From contig NZ_JASDCS010000015.1 in NCBI RefSeq assembly GCF_030407815.1, positions 1-47,022 on the forward strand: 47,022 nt of DNA. Reading direction: 5' to 3'. This stretch comes from Psychrobacter sp. APC 3281. GTDB lineage: Bacteria > Pseudomonadota > Gammaproteobacteria > Pseudomonadales > Moraxellaceae. This document shows, in pieces, positions 36,948 to 44,871 of this stretch. A program made the translations under genes and the position numbers. The notes under the pieces are model-generated. The model saw nothing but the letters and a program-made list of their open reading frames with translations. It ran no database searches and was not told the DNA's origin. The stretch's first letter is position 1; the number at the start of each line of letters is the position of its first letter.

Positions 36948-37086
36948 TAGCGTCTTCCTTAACTGAGTTATATTAATACCAGTCATTGCACTGGTGCCGA
37001 TAAAGCTACTCTATACTCCACATCTAACCAATAAGAGACTGTTAATAACCCATTCCTTTTATGGTTATCATGTTGATACATAACGA

Positions 37087-38055
37087 CTAGTAAACCGCCT
37101 TAACCTTGTCGTCATAGCGTACGCCTGGCAGGATACATAGCATCTCGAACAATAAGTTCGCTGCCAATACCGAGGTGTTACCGAATGGATCATAAGGTGG
37201 TGATACTTCAACTAAGTCCCCACCCACCACATCTAGACCACGCATACCGCGAATGATTTCGATACCTTGAGTAGAGGTCAAGCCGCCGATTTCAGCAGTA
37301 CCCGTTCCTGGGGCAAAGGCAGGATCAATACCGTCGATATCAAAGCTCAAATAGACAGGACCATCACCTAGCTTTTCACGTACTTCCGCCATGAGCGGTG
37401 TTAGCGACTTATACCAGCACTCCTCAGCAGGTACCACGCGGAATCCTTGCTCAGTTGACCAGTCAAACTCTTCAGCGCTATAGCCTGTACCACGTAGACC
37501 AATCTGTACCACACGATTGCCATCAATTAGGTTTTCTTCGACAGCGCGGCGGAACGGCGTACCATGCGCGATTTTTTCGCCAAACATATCATCATTGATA
37601 TCAGCATGAGCATCGATATGTACCATACCGACAGGGCCATGTTTTTTGGCAAGGGCACGCAGGATAGGTAACGCGATAGTATGATCGCCGCCTAGTGTTA
37701 GAGGAATCGCGCCGTGTTTGACGATTTTATCGGTATAGAATTTTTCGATGATATCAACGCTTTTTAGCAGATTGAACGTATTGATAGGCACATCGCCGAT
37801 GTCAGCGACTTGTAATGACTCAAAAGGCGCAGCACGAGTGGCCACATTGTAGGGACGAATCATTCTTGACTCATCACGAATCTGTCTAGGACCCAATCTT
37901 GCACCGCTACGGTTGGATGCACCAATATCTAAAGGTACGCCAACGAACGCCACATCTAACCCTTCAGCATCGGCTTGAGTTGGCAGACGCATCATAGAAG
38001 CGAAACCGCCAAATCTTGGCATATCATTGCCGCTTAATGGTTGATTGAATGTCAT
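37087..38055 (-). CDS. gbuA: Guanidinobutyrase (agmatinase/arginase family ureohydrolase)
   Basis: A 322-residue manganese ureohydrolase predicted to convert 4-guanidinobutyrate to GABA and urea. All six metal ligands are seen: His125 (GGDHT), Asp148, His150 and Asp152 (DAHADIND), and Asp239 and Asp241 (SFDIDGIDPAFAPG). The N-terminus MPRFGGFASMMRLPTQ is like Pseudomonas GbuA and unlike typical SpeB agmatinases, and the length matches GbuA (about 319). AAGGAAG precedes ATG. A LysR gene lies divergently, as gbuR does next to gbuA in P. aeruginosa. An agmatinase activity cannot be fully excluded. Confidence 0.85.
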   Translation of the reverse strand: MTFNQPLSGNDMPRFGGFASMMRLPTQADAEGLDVAFVGVPLDIGASNRSGARLGPRQIRDESRMIRPYNVATRAAPFESLQVADIGDVPINTFNLLKSVDIIEKFYTDKIVKHGAIPLTLGGDHTIALPILRALAKKHGPVGMVHIDAHADINDDMFGEKIAHGTPFRRAVEENLIDGNRVVQIGLRGTGYSAEEFDWSTEQGFRVVPAEECWYKSLTPLMAEVREKLGDGPVYLSFDIDGIDPAFAPGTGTAEIGGLTSTQGIEIIRGMRGLDVVGGDLVEVSPPYDPFGNTSVLAANLLFEMLCILPGVRYDDKVKAVY

Positions 38056-38148
38056 AAGTTACTTCCTTGTTCTATTTGGTTTAAGTACACAATTTGCTAC
38101 ATGCCATTGACAATACATAAATATAAGAGAAGGAACCATGGTAAAATT

Positions 38149-38164
38149 TAGAAGTAAACTTCTA
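38149..38164. promoter_or_regulatory. Probable LysR operator between guanidinobutyrase and its regulator
   Basis: TAGAAGT-AA-ACTTCTA is a perfect 7-bp inverted repeat with a 2-bp centre in the 212-bp divergent intergenic region. A partial copy, AGAAGTTT, lies near 38200. The size fits a LysR-type recognition site between the two divergent starts. Confidence 0.6.
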
Positions 38165-38267
38165 TTTTTTCGTAGTAAAGTGCGCTTATAGGTCACTATC
38201 AGAAGTTTATGAAAGGTAGTATCGATTAAAAAAAGATGATATTGATTTAATAAATAAGGAGCCGCTT

Positions 38268-39170
38268 TTGATATTGGATGAACTGATAAAGATAGACATC
38301 AAAACACTACGCAGCTTTATGGCTATCGTAGAGTGTCAAGGCGTGACGGCCGCTCAGTCACGTTTGAATGTCACTACTTCTGTAATCAGTGGACACTTAA
38401 CCCACTTAGAAGATCGCTTAGGCATGACGCTGTGTCATCGTGGTCGAGCAGGATTTAAGCTCACAGAGGACGGTGCGGCGGTGTATGAGGCATGTTTGGG
38501 CTTTACCGAATCAGTCGCCAGCTTTCAACATCAGCTGCATTATATTAAGCAATTAGACTCAGTTCACGGCGGGCACATCAGGCTTTGCTTGATTGATCAG
38601 ATGCCCAAGTTTTTTTATGATGCGCTTAGACAACGTCTAGCCAACAGCTACCGTAATAACCCGTTAATACACTTTTCTATCGACGTACAAAGCCCTGAGA
38701 GCATGTTAGAAAAGCTCTTAAGTAACGAGAGTGACATTGGCGTGGGTTATTTTGGCAGCTTTCCACCTTTACTGACCTTTAAGCCAGCATTTGTTGAAAA
38801 ACAAGTGGTCTGCTGTGGACGCGAACATAGATTGTTTTACAACTCAGACGGATTAACTTTTGATGATTTAGAACAGAACTATCCGTGGATAAAAAGAGGC
38901 TATGTGGTAGAGCATCATATCAATCATATTCGCCCCAAGACATTAAGCGCGACTACTTATCATATGGAGGCGACAGCCCAGCTTATCCTTGCAGGTCACC
39001 ATGTTGGCTACTTGCCGCGTGATTTAGCGAAGCGTTATGAGGGTATGGGACTGATGAAAATACTGCTGCCTGATGAGGCAAGCTATGATGTCGAGCACCA
39101 TTGGGCATATCGAGAAAATCAGCCTAAACAAGCGGCTGATTTTTTGAATAAGATGATGAACTTATTATAA
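38268..39170 (+). CDS. LysR-family regulator (GbuR-like)
   Basis: A 300-residue LysR-type transcriptional regulator. The N-terminal winged helix-turn-helix spans about residues 10-72: LRSFMAIVECQGVTAAQSRLNVTTSVISGHLTHLEDRLGMTLCHR. The rest is a periplasmic-binding-like effector domain. Translation starts at TTG, supported by AAGGAG 6 bp upstream; no ATG is in a better place. It is divergent from the guanidinobutyrase operon with a palindrome between them, so it very probably controls that operon. The effector could be 4-guanidinobutyrate, as for GbuR. Confidence 0.9.
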   Translation: MILDELIKIDIKTLRSFMAIVECQGVTAAQSRLNVTTSVISGHLTHLEDRLGMTLCHRGRAGFKLTEDGAAVYEACLGFTESVASFQHQLHYIKQLDSVHGGHIRLCLIDQMPKFFYDALRQRLANSYRNNPLIHFSIDVQSPESMLEKLLSNESDIGVGYFGSFPPLLTFKPAFVEKQVVCCGREHRLFYNSDGLTFDDLEQNYPWIKRGYVVEHHINHIRPKTLSATTYHMEATAQLILAGHHVGYLPRDLAKRYEGMGLMKILLPDEASYDVEHHWAYRENQPKQAADFLNKMMNLL

Positions 39171-39186
39171 GATACCACTAGGTTTA

Positions 39187-40977
39187 TTACACTATTGCAG
39201 ACGGTTGTTGGTACTTTAGACCAATGGTTCTTAGCTTCCCTTTGTCATCGACTTCCTTAATGACCAATGACCACTCGTCACTCACCACAACGGTATCGCC
39301 CGACACTGGCGCGGTACCTAAATGTGATTTTACGTACTCGGCCACCGTCTGCTCCCACATGTTTTTTGCGCTGTCTTCATCGGACGTTTTAAGTGTTTTT
39401 ACCAGTGTCTCAGACGCCATAATTCCTGTAAAAAATGGCAAGTCTCCAAGCTTAACACTCGGTGATAGCAACCAATCGCCATAGAAGTCATCGATAGCTT
39501 TGCGATCTAATGTCGTGTCATTAAAAATCTTGGCGATTTTGCTCGCGTGATTACCTCTCATGGCATACCAGACACTGTCGCCGAATTTTAGCTTTGTATT
39601 GTCATCGACTACTACGATTTGCTGATTACGGACTAGCGAAAATACACTGATTTCATCTGGATTGATACCTTTGGAGATACCCATAGGATGACGCCCAATG
39701 GCAAATGCGCCCGACTTTGCCTCAAACTCATACAGCGTGATACTGGCCTTATCGGACACCCAGACCTCATGTTCTTCTTTCGGATCTTTATTGGTTGGAA
39801 TACGTACCTTAAACAGATTGGCCATCGTAGGGATGGTTGTGCCTTGCAAAATCAACGACAGAACCACGACGCCAAAGGCAATATCAAACAGCATAAAGGC
39901 GTTATCTATCCCAGCCATGACCGGTAAAATCGCCAAGGTAATAGGTACTGCACCGCGCAAACCAACCCAAGAGATAAACCCAATCTCTCTGTCTTTAAAT
40001 TTGAATGGTTTTACGCTGGTATAGACGGCAATAGGACGTGCCACAAAGATCATAAAGAGTGCGATCGCAACCGAATAATGCCAGACATTGAGGACGTTTG
40101 ACGGAGTGACTAGCAGCCCTAATACCACAAATAGCACTGCCTGAGACAACCAAGCAAAGCTGTCCATCACTCGCATGACATGCTCTGTTGAACGTACCTT
40201 ATGGTTACCGATTAACACACCAGTGAGGTATACCGCCAAAAACCCACTGCCGCCAATGAGGTTGGTCGCGGCGAACACAGCCAAGCCAGCTGAGAGAATC
40301 AAAATAGCGTACATGCCTTCTGCCAAATGTACCTTGGGCAATAATCGGGATAGGAAATAACCGAACAATAAGCCCATACCTAGCCCAAAGCTCAGCTGCT
40401 GTAGTAATAAAACTAAAAAGCCGAACACTGTCTGACCATCAGGATCAACATTTAGGGCAATCAAGCCAGTAACTAATAAAATAGCCAAGGGATCGTTGGC
40501 ACCAGACTCAAGTTCAAGCGTTGCTTGTACACGGTCGTTAAGCTTGACGCCGCCATTACGTAATAGAGAAAATACCGCTGCTGCATCGGTCGAGCCGACA
40601 ATCGCTGCCATCAGTAGACCAAAGCGCCAATCGACATCGAGCAGCCAAGTAACAAATACCCCTAGCACCATGACCGTGACCAACACACCCCACGTGGCCA
40701 GCGTAATCGCAGGTTTTAGCCCTACTCGAAACGATTTAAAAGACGTACGTAAACCACCATCTAGCAAGATACAGGCTAAGGCGGCCTGCCCAACGAAATT
40801 GGCTAGCGCATATTGGGAGAACTCAATACCCAAGATACCCTGCTCGCCTGCCAACATACCCACTATCAAAAACAGCAACAACAATGGTACGCCTAAGCGC
40901 GCCGATAATGTACTCGCCATGATACTGGCGAAAATTAATACTGCGCCTACGAGATACAGGATATTTAAGGTATCCAT
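39187..40977 (-). CDS. nhaP2: K+/H+ antiporter NhaP2 (CvrA)-like
   Basis: A 596-residue CPA1-type antiporter. About 390 N-terminal residues are membrane helices with the key AIVGSTDAAAVFSLLRNGG and ELESGANDPLAILLVTGLIAL motifs, whose aspartates carry the cation-proton exchange. It continues into a cytoplasmic TrkA-C-like domain (AIGRHPMGISKGIN...) and a C-terminal CorC/HlyC-like domain. This order and length match NhaP2/CvrA. It converges closely on the LysR gene (16 bp between stops). Its role would be potassium and pH homeostasis at high osmolarity. Confidence 0.92.
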   Translation of the reverse strand: MDTLNILYLVGAVLIFASIMASTLSARLGVPLLLLFLIVGMLAGEQGILGIEFSQYALANFVGQAALACILLDGGLRTSFKSFRVGLKPAITLATWGVLVTVMVLGVFVTWLLDVDWRFGLLMAAIVGSTDAAAVFSLLRNGGVKLNDRVQATLELESGANDPLAILLVTGLIALNVDPDGQTVFGFLVLLLQQLSFGLGMGLLFGYFLSRLLPKVHLAEGMYAILILSAGLAVFAATNLIGGSGFLAVYLTGVLIGNHKVRSTEHVMRVMDSFAWLSQAVLFVVLGLLVTPSNVLNVWHYSVAIALFMIFVARPIAVYTSVKPFKFKDREIGFISWVGLRGAVPITLAILPVMAGIDNAFMLFDIAFGVVVLSLILQGTTIPTMANLFKVRIPTNKDPKEEHEVWVSDKASITLYEFEAKSGAFAIGRHPMGISKGINPDEISVFSLVRNQQIVVVDDNTKLKFGDSVWYAMRGNHASKIAKIFNDTTLDRKAIDDFYGDWLLSPSVKLGDLPFFTGIMASETLVKTLKTSDEDSAKNMWEQTVAEYVKSHLGTAPVSGDTVVVSDEWSLVIKEVDDKGKLRTIGLKYQQPSAIV

Positions 40978-41256
40978 TTTTTTTGAGCCCTATTTTTTAT
41001 TATTAAGAATAGTAGTTGATTGCGATGGGGTTTTCGTTATCTTGCTGTTAGTAGATATTGCACCAGTGAGCCTATCATAAGCGGCCGTTATTCAAAATAT
41101 GAATGACAATTATTTATGATAATATTAGCATCACTATCAGAACCAGCAGCCAATACTAATTCAATAAAAAAGACTTCAATAAAAAAAGTTCAAATATTAA
41201 AGTTAAGCTTATAAAATACCCCTGCTGTGCTAAAAGAGTTTACGTCTTAATATTAC

Positions 41257-41592
41257 TTAACCTTGAATGTATTGCCATGTCAGTACCAGAATCGCAGCCG
41301 CAACCGTCCAAGCGACCACACCTAGCATTAGTGCTTTGTATAAGCTCATATAACTGATGCTAAAAAACACCACAAAGGTATAAATCAAATGCGGTATGAC
41401 GCCAAGCATACTGAATATCAGCGCGACCTTTAAATCAGCGGGACTGCGCTCAGTACCAACGATAAAGTGACTGATTAACGTAAAAGTGGGGAATAGTGGC
41501 GCAAGTGCCGCCAAATAGAAAAATCGGGTTTGGGCGAATAATTGAATCGCCAGTACCATCAAGGCGCCGATGAGCATTTTTAACCAAATCAC
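41257..41592 (-). CDS. glpM: GlpM-family small membrane protein
   Basis: A 111-residue four-helix inner-membrane protein. The LAALAPLFPTFTLISHFIVGTERSP segment matches the IAGLIPLFPTFALIAHYIVASER stretch I know from E. coli GlpM, and the length is almost the same. It starts at GTG with AGGAG about 11 bp upstream. The start is supported by alignment with the GlpM N-terminus. GlpM has been linked to alginate and glycerol metabolism in Pseudomonas, but its biochemical role is not established. Confidence 0.85.
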   Translation of the reverse strand: MIWLKMLIGALMVLAIQLFAQTRFFYLAALAPLFPTFTLISHFIVGTERSPADLKVALIFSMLGVIPHLIYTFVVFFSISYMSLYKALMLGVVAWTVAAAILVLTWQYIQG

Positions 41593-41706
41593 GACGGGTC
41601 CATCTCCTGTTGACTATAAAGGCTGAACGTAGCCCAATCCGCCATGATACTAAAGTCTGCAAACTGACATAAGAGCAATCGCTGATTAATTAATCCGTAT
41701 GATAAA

Positions 41707-41748
41707 AAAATGCAAGAAACCCCACTTAGCTAAGTTGCTAAATGGGGC
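41707..41748 (-). terminator. Probable terminator of the 2-keto acid decarboxylase gene
   Basis: On the minus strand, CCCCATTTAGC and GCTAAGTGGGG pair with one mismatch around a short loop, followed by TTTC and then a T7 run. It begins about 35 bp after the decarboxylase stop. Confidence 0.7.
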
Positions 41749-41783
41749 TGTTTACTTTTATTCAGTAAGCTTTTACGAATTAC

Positions 41784-43454
41784 TTAATCCTTTTTTGGCT
41801 TTAGTGCGGCGCTGATGTCTGCTAGCAATGGCGGAATATCATGCTTGTCTGCGATCACCTCAATCATTATAAGCTTATCGGTAGTCGCAGCAGCTTTGTC
41901 AAAAGCAGATTTTAGCTCGCCTGCTGTCTCTGCTTTGAGTAATAGGCTATTTTCTTCTGTCGCGCCAAACGCTCGCGGCATGATTTGCCAATCGCATTTA
42001 GGGATATCGTTATAGTATTGATTTTCGCCATGAATCGCACGCTCTACCGTATAACCGTCATTATTGATTAAGACGATCACAGGATTGATGCGTTCTTGAA
42101 TCATTACCGCCAACTCTTGGATTGTTAGCAATGCTGAGCCGTCACCAATTAACAACACACTGCGCTTATCTGGCGATGCAATCGCCGCGCCCAAGCTGGC
42201 TGGCAACGTGTAACCAATTGACCCCCACATCGGCTGCCCATATGATGTCACCCCTTCTGGCAGACGCACATCACTGATACCAAAATAAGCCGTCCCTTGT
42301 TCAGAAAACACCAAGTTATTGTGGTCTAAGCGGTCAGCGATAATATGCCATAGGTCATCTTGGCGGATAGCCTCACTGTCTTTACCTTTTTGTTCGTGCG
42401 GCTTAACTTCTTCACAGAAAGGTTTTGGCACGATGTTAATGCCAGAGGTCATCACTTCATGTAGGGCTTGTAGCGCATCTTTTAGCGCAATCGGTGCAAA
42501 GTTCTTACCACTGATAGAAGCACGCTCATAATGCAAGTCTACGACCACATCTTCATTGATATCTTGGCTAAACCCTGCGGTAGTAGTGTCAGTATATTGC
42601 ACCCCTACTTTGATGAGACATTCGCAGTTTTCTACCGCATCTTTCACAATTGGACGCGAAGCAACACCCGCATAAGTGCCTGCCCAACGATCACTATTTT
42701 CATCAAGTAGCGTCTTGCCCCAAGATAGCGTGGTATAAGGAATATCAGTATCAGCAATCAGTGCTTTAAGCTGTGACTGTAAACCCAAACGATGCACCAT
42801 CAAATCTGCCATTAGTGTCGTGGTCTTATTTGGCAAAAACTCGGTTAGTGCTTGCTTAAAATCTGACAATGCCGCTTGGCTAGTAATGTCTTCTTGGCTA
42901 TCGATCAGCTTGGTCGTTGGTGGATAGATAGGCTGACGCGCAACGTCTGGTGATAGCAATAGGTAACCTGGACGATGCTTTTTGAGAATTAAGCGAATCA
43001 CTCTATCAATTTCTGAGGCAGCATTTTCAGGCGTAAGCTGTGCACGGGCTACCGTCACAGGCTCGACCATCTTAATAAAATGATTGAATACACCATCACC
43101 AAGCGAATGATGGATACGGCGTTTTGAGTCTTGTAAGGCTGTGCTTGGTGCACCTACGATATGCAATACCGGCGCGTACTCAGCAAAAGAACCTGCGGTC
43201 GCGTTAATTGCTGACAGTTCGCCTACGCCAAAAGTCGTCACCATAGCGGCAAACCCACGCTCGCGTGCATAGCCATCCGCAGCATAGCCAGCATTTAGCT
43301 CATTGGTATTACCCACCCAGCGTAGCTTGTCAGAGGCGAGAACGTTATCCAAAAAAGTTAAGTTAAAATCACCAGGTACGCCAAATATCTCAGATGCACC
43401 CGCTTCTGCGACGCGATCAAACAAATAATCAGCGATGGTATATTGTTGACTCAT
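41784..43454 (-). CDS. Alpha-keto acid decarboxylase (pyruvate/indolepyruvate decarboxylase family)
   Basis: A 556-residue ThDP enzyme of the PDC/IPDC branch. The ThDP-activating glutamate is Glu52 (NTNELNAGYAADGYAR). The adjacent histidine pair His115/His116 in RRIHHSLGDG and GVPGDFN near residue 26 are hallmark residues of pyruvate and indolepyruvate decarboxylases, and the AruI-like protein elsewhere in this window lacks them. The GDGSALLTIQELA to NNDGYTVE stretch is the Mg-ThDP motif. It forms a single-gene unit with its own terminator. The substrate could be pyruvate, phenylpyruvate or indolepyruvate. Confidence 0.88.
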   Translation of the reverse strand: MSQQYTIADYLFDRVAEAGASEIFGVPGDFNLTFLDNVLASDKLRWVGNTNELNAGYAADGYARERGFAAMVTTFGVGELSAINATAGSFAEYAPVLHIVGAPSTALQDSKRRIHHSLGDGVFNHFIKMVEPVTVARAQLTPENAASEIDRVIRLILKKHRPGYLLLSPDVARQPIYPPTTKLIDSQEDITSQAALSDFKQALTEFLPNKTTTLMADLMVHRLGLQSQLKALIADTDIPYTTLSWGKTLLDENSDRWAGTYAGVASRPIVKDAVENCECLIKVGVQYTDTTTAGFSQDINEDVVVDLHYERASISGKNFAPIALKDALQALHEVMTSGINIVPKPFCEEVKPHEQKGKDSEAIRQDDLWHIIADRLDHNNLVFSEQGTAYFGISDVRLPEGVTSYGQPMWGSIGYTLPASLGAAIASPDKRSVLLIGDGSALLTIQELAVMIQERINPVIVLINNDGYTVERAIHGENQYYNDIPKCDWQIMPRAFGATEENSLLLKAETAGELKSAFDKAAATTDKLIMIEVIADKHDIPPLLADISAALKPKKD

Positions 43455-43649
43455 TTTTTATCCTTATGACTTATCTTGGTAAGTATTGATAATTGTGAAT
43501 GTGATTGAGATTAAATTATAAAGTGCGTCCCAGCTTATTTATGTACTACAAAGCTTTTGGAATACATATTATAATAAACCGTTATAACATATATCTATGG
43601 CCAGAAGACACGCCTATTTTAATAACTTTAATTTTTTTCGTCATAGGTG

Positions 43650-43677
43650 TTGACACCTAAAAAAAAATGCGTATAAT
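43650..43677 (+). promoter_or_regulatory. Consensus sigma70 promoter of tRNA-Gly
   Basis: TTGACA (43650-43655) and TATAAT (43672-43677) are both perfect consensus boxes with a 16-bp spacer, 37 bp before the mature tRNA. The -35 sits inside the palindrome AGGTGTTGACACCT and the -10 inside GCGTATAATACGC. Confidence 0.9.
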
Positions 43678-43714
43678 ACGCCTTCATCAACTGACGATAG
43701 TTAATTGATGATTA

Positions 43715-43789
43715 GCGGGAATAGCTCAGTGGTAGAGCATAACCTTGCCAAGGTTGGGGTCGAGAGTTCGAATCTCTTTTCCCGCTCCA
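43715..43789 (+). tRNA. tRNA-Gly (anticodon GCC)
   Basis: A complete cloverleaf: acceptor GCGGGAA with TTCCCGC, D stem GCTC/GAGC, anticodon stem TAACC/GGTTG with loop TTGCCAA, variable GGGTC, T stem GAGAG/CTCTT with loop TTCGAAT, discriminator T and an encoded CCA. The anticodon GCC reads GGC and GGT. An integrase gene lies about 1.1 kb downstream, so its 3' end may be the attachment site of the element that follows. Confidence 0.97.
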
Positions 43790-43796
43790 AATACTT

Positions 43797-43829
43797 AAAA
43801 AGCCTCACTTAACAGTGAGGCTTTTTTTT
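43797..43829 (+). terminator. Rho-independent terminator after tRNA-Gly
   Basis: AAAAAGCCTCACT and AGTGAGGCTTTTT pair perfectly around a 4-nt TAAC loop and end in eight T residues, 8 bp past the tRNA. Confidence 0.93.
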
Positions 43830-43923
43830 GTCCGAGTTTTAAGGGCTGTAGAGTTTTTCAGTATTAGCTATTCAGTCTAATTGCTAAGTTTATCTAATAT
43901 ATTAAAAGCTCAAAAATCAGTAC

Positions 43924-43953
43924 CGTGACCAAAACGTGACCATTTCGTGCCCA
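43924..43953. repeat. 11-bp-period direct repeats, probable integrase arm-type sites (array 1)
   Basis: CGTGACCAAAA, CGTGACCATTT and the degenerate CGTGCCCA follow each other at 43924, 43935 and 43946, an exact 11-bp period. They lie between the tRNA and the integrase, where arm sites of tyrosine recombinases usually lie. The surrounding 43830-44215 stretch has no gene. Confidence 0.6.
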
Positions 43954-44080
43954 CGCTATAAACACTGATTTCGTAATTGACCCCAACTTATTATTCTTAT
44001 ATTTATAAAAAGTGATGCTAAGAAATATTTTTTTAACATCGCTTTTCCTTTTTTACTGCTTTTGTATATTGAGCTCATAG

Positions 44081-44099
44081 CGTGACCAAAACGTGACCA
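44081..44099. repeat. 11-bp-period direct repeats, probable integrase arm-type sites (array 2)
   Basis: The 19 bases CGTGACCAAAACGTGACCA repeat array 1 exactly, 157 bp further on, in the same orientation. Only two full units are present, followed by a weak CATGA third. Confidence 0.6.
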
Positions 44100-44215
44100 A
44101 ATCATGAAAAATTAAGTTTTAAAAATAACCCCAACCTTAATTTTAGGCCTTGAAACGTCATATATAAGGCTTTACCACTTATTCCTCTGCGCATCTTTTT
44201 CAATTTTGTAGGTCC

Positions 44216-44440
44216 TCAAGACTCTTCATCATCTTTATTATTTGGCTTATAAATAAATAAGTCACCCACCTGCACATCTAAAAACTCACATAACTGGTCG
44301 ATGGTATTGAAGTCAATTCTTGATGACTCTTCATTGTATAGCTTATGAAGTGTTGATTTACTCATACCTGTTGCTCTTACAACATCCGCTACACGCAATT
44401 TTTTCTCTGCCAAAATAACAGGAAGTTTAGACACAATCAT
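44216..44440 (-). CDS. Cro/CI-type small helix-turn-helix repressor
   Basis: A 74-residue protein that is almost entirely an XRE helix-turn-helix domain: LAEKKLRVADVVRATGMSKSTLHKLYNEESSRIDFNTIDQLCEFLDVQVGDLF. The tail is acidic. A GAGGTAA site precedes ATG. It is divergent from the excisionase and integrase genes, with three operator-like palindromes between them; one overlaps the ribosome-binding region of this gene, so it probably represses itself and the excisionase promoter. It resembles small phage or ICE regulators of the YozG type. Confidence 0.85.
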   Translation of the reverse strand: MIVSKLPVILAEKKLRVADVVRATGMSKSTLHKLYNEESSRIDFNTIDQLCEFLDVQVGDLFIYKPNNKDDEES

Positions 44441-44445
44441 AAAAA

Positions 44446-44534
44446 TTACCTCTTTTCGGGTAAAAATGCTTTACATTGCAGTAAAAAGGTAATATATTAC
44501 ACAAATCGGTTACTAATTACCTTTAAGCGGGTAA
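44446..44534. promoter_or_regulatory. Three palindromic operator-like sites between regulator and excisionase genes
   Basis: TTACC-N8-GGTAA occurs at 44446-44463 and again at 44517-44534, both with CG just before GGTAA. Between them is a perfect 12-bp palindrome, GTAATATATTAC (44489-44500). The set resembles a phage-type switch operator for the small repressor. Confidence 0.7.
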
Positions 44535-44636
44535 ATTATAACTGATTCCTTCAAGATGCATTTTTACAGGTTGATAAAATAATTTTTATTCTATCACTTA
44601 ATGCAATGACTTAATAACTGAAAAGAGGTAAACACC

Positions 44637-44852
44637 ATGAGTAATACTTATTTAACAACTGATGAGTTAGCCGAACGCATCAAGTACGACGCACGTACTA
44701 TCCGCAATCAAATGAAAGATACCGTTTTGATTGAAAACATTCACTACATACGCCCTTTTGGTGGTCGTAAGATTTTGTACGTATGGGAGCGTATCGAGGA
44801 AGACATGTACAAGCCGGTTATGAGCGCTATCAACGGTATGGCACTTCAATAA
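44637..44852 (+). CDS. Excisionase-like DNA-binding protein
   Basis: A 71-residue protein, MSNTYLTTDELAERIKYDARTIRNQ..., with a winged helix-turn-helix of the excisionase type (LTTDELAERI then ARTIRNQM) and a conserved FGGRKILYVWERIEEDM end. Such proteins typically precede integrases with a DUF3596-type arm-binding domain and set the direction of recombination. An AGAGGTAA site lies before ATG. It is separated from the integrase by 19 bp. Its codon use and AT content fit the mobile element rather than the flanks. Confidence 0.75.
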   Translation: MSNTYLTTDELAERIKYDARTIRNQMKDTVLIENIHYIRPFGGRKILYVWERIEEDMYKPVMSAINGMALQ

Positions 44853-44871
44853 AAAAATAAGGAGATTTACT

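Noticed and set aside
40496..41080. A 194-residue plus-strand frame opposite the antiporter
   Set aside because: It is antisense to nhaP2, low in complexity (Ser/Thr/Pro-rich) and has no start signal.
41159..41190. Tandem TTCAATAAAAAA repeats upstream of the antiporter gene
   Set aside because: Two short AT-rich copies in an AT-rich gap; chance or a small duplication is enough to explain them.
43797..44215. A CRISPR array
   Set aside because: The repeated CGTGACC units are only 7-8 bp with an 11-bp period and no spacers.
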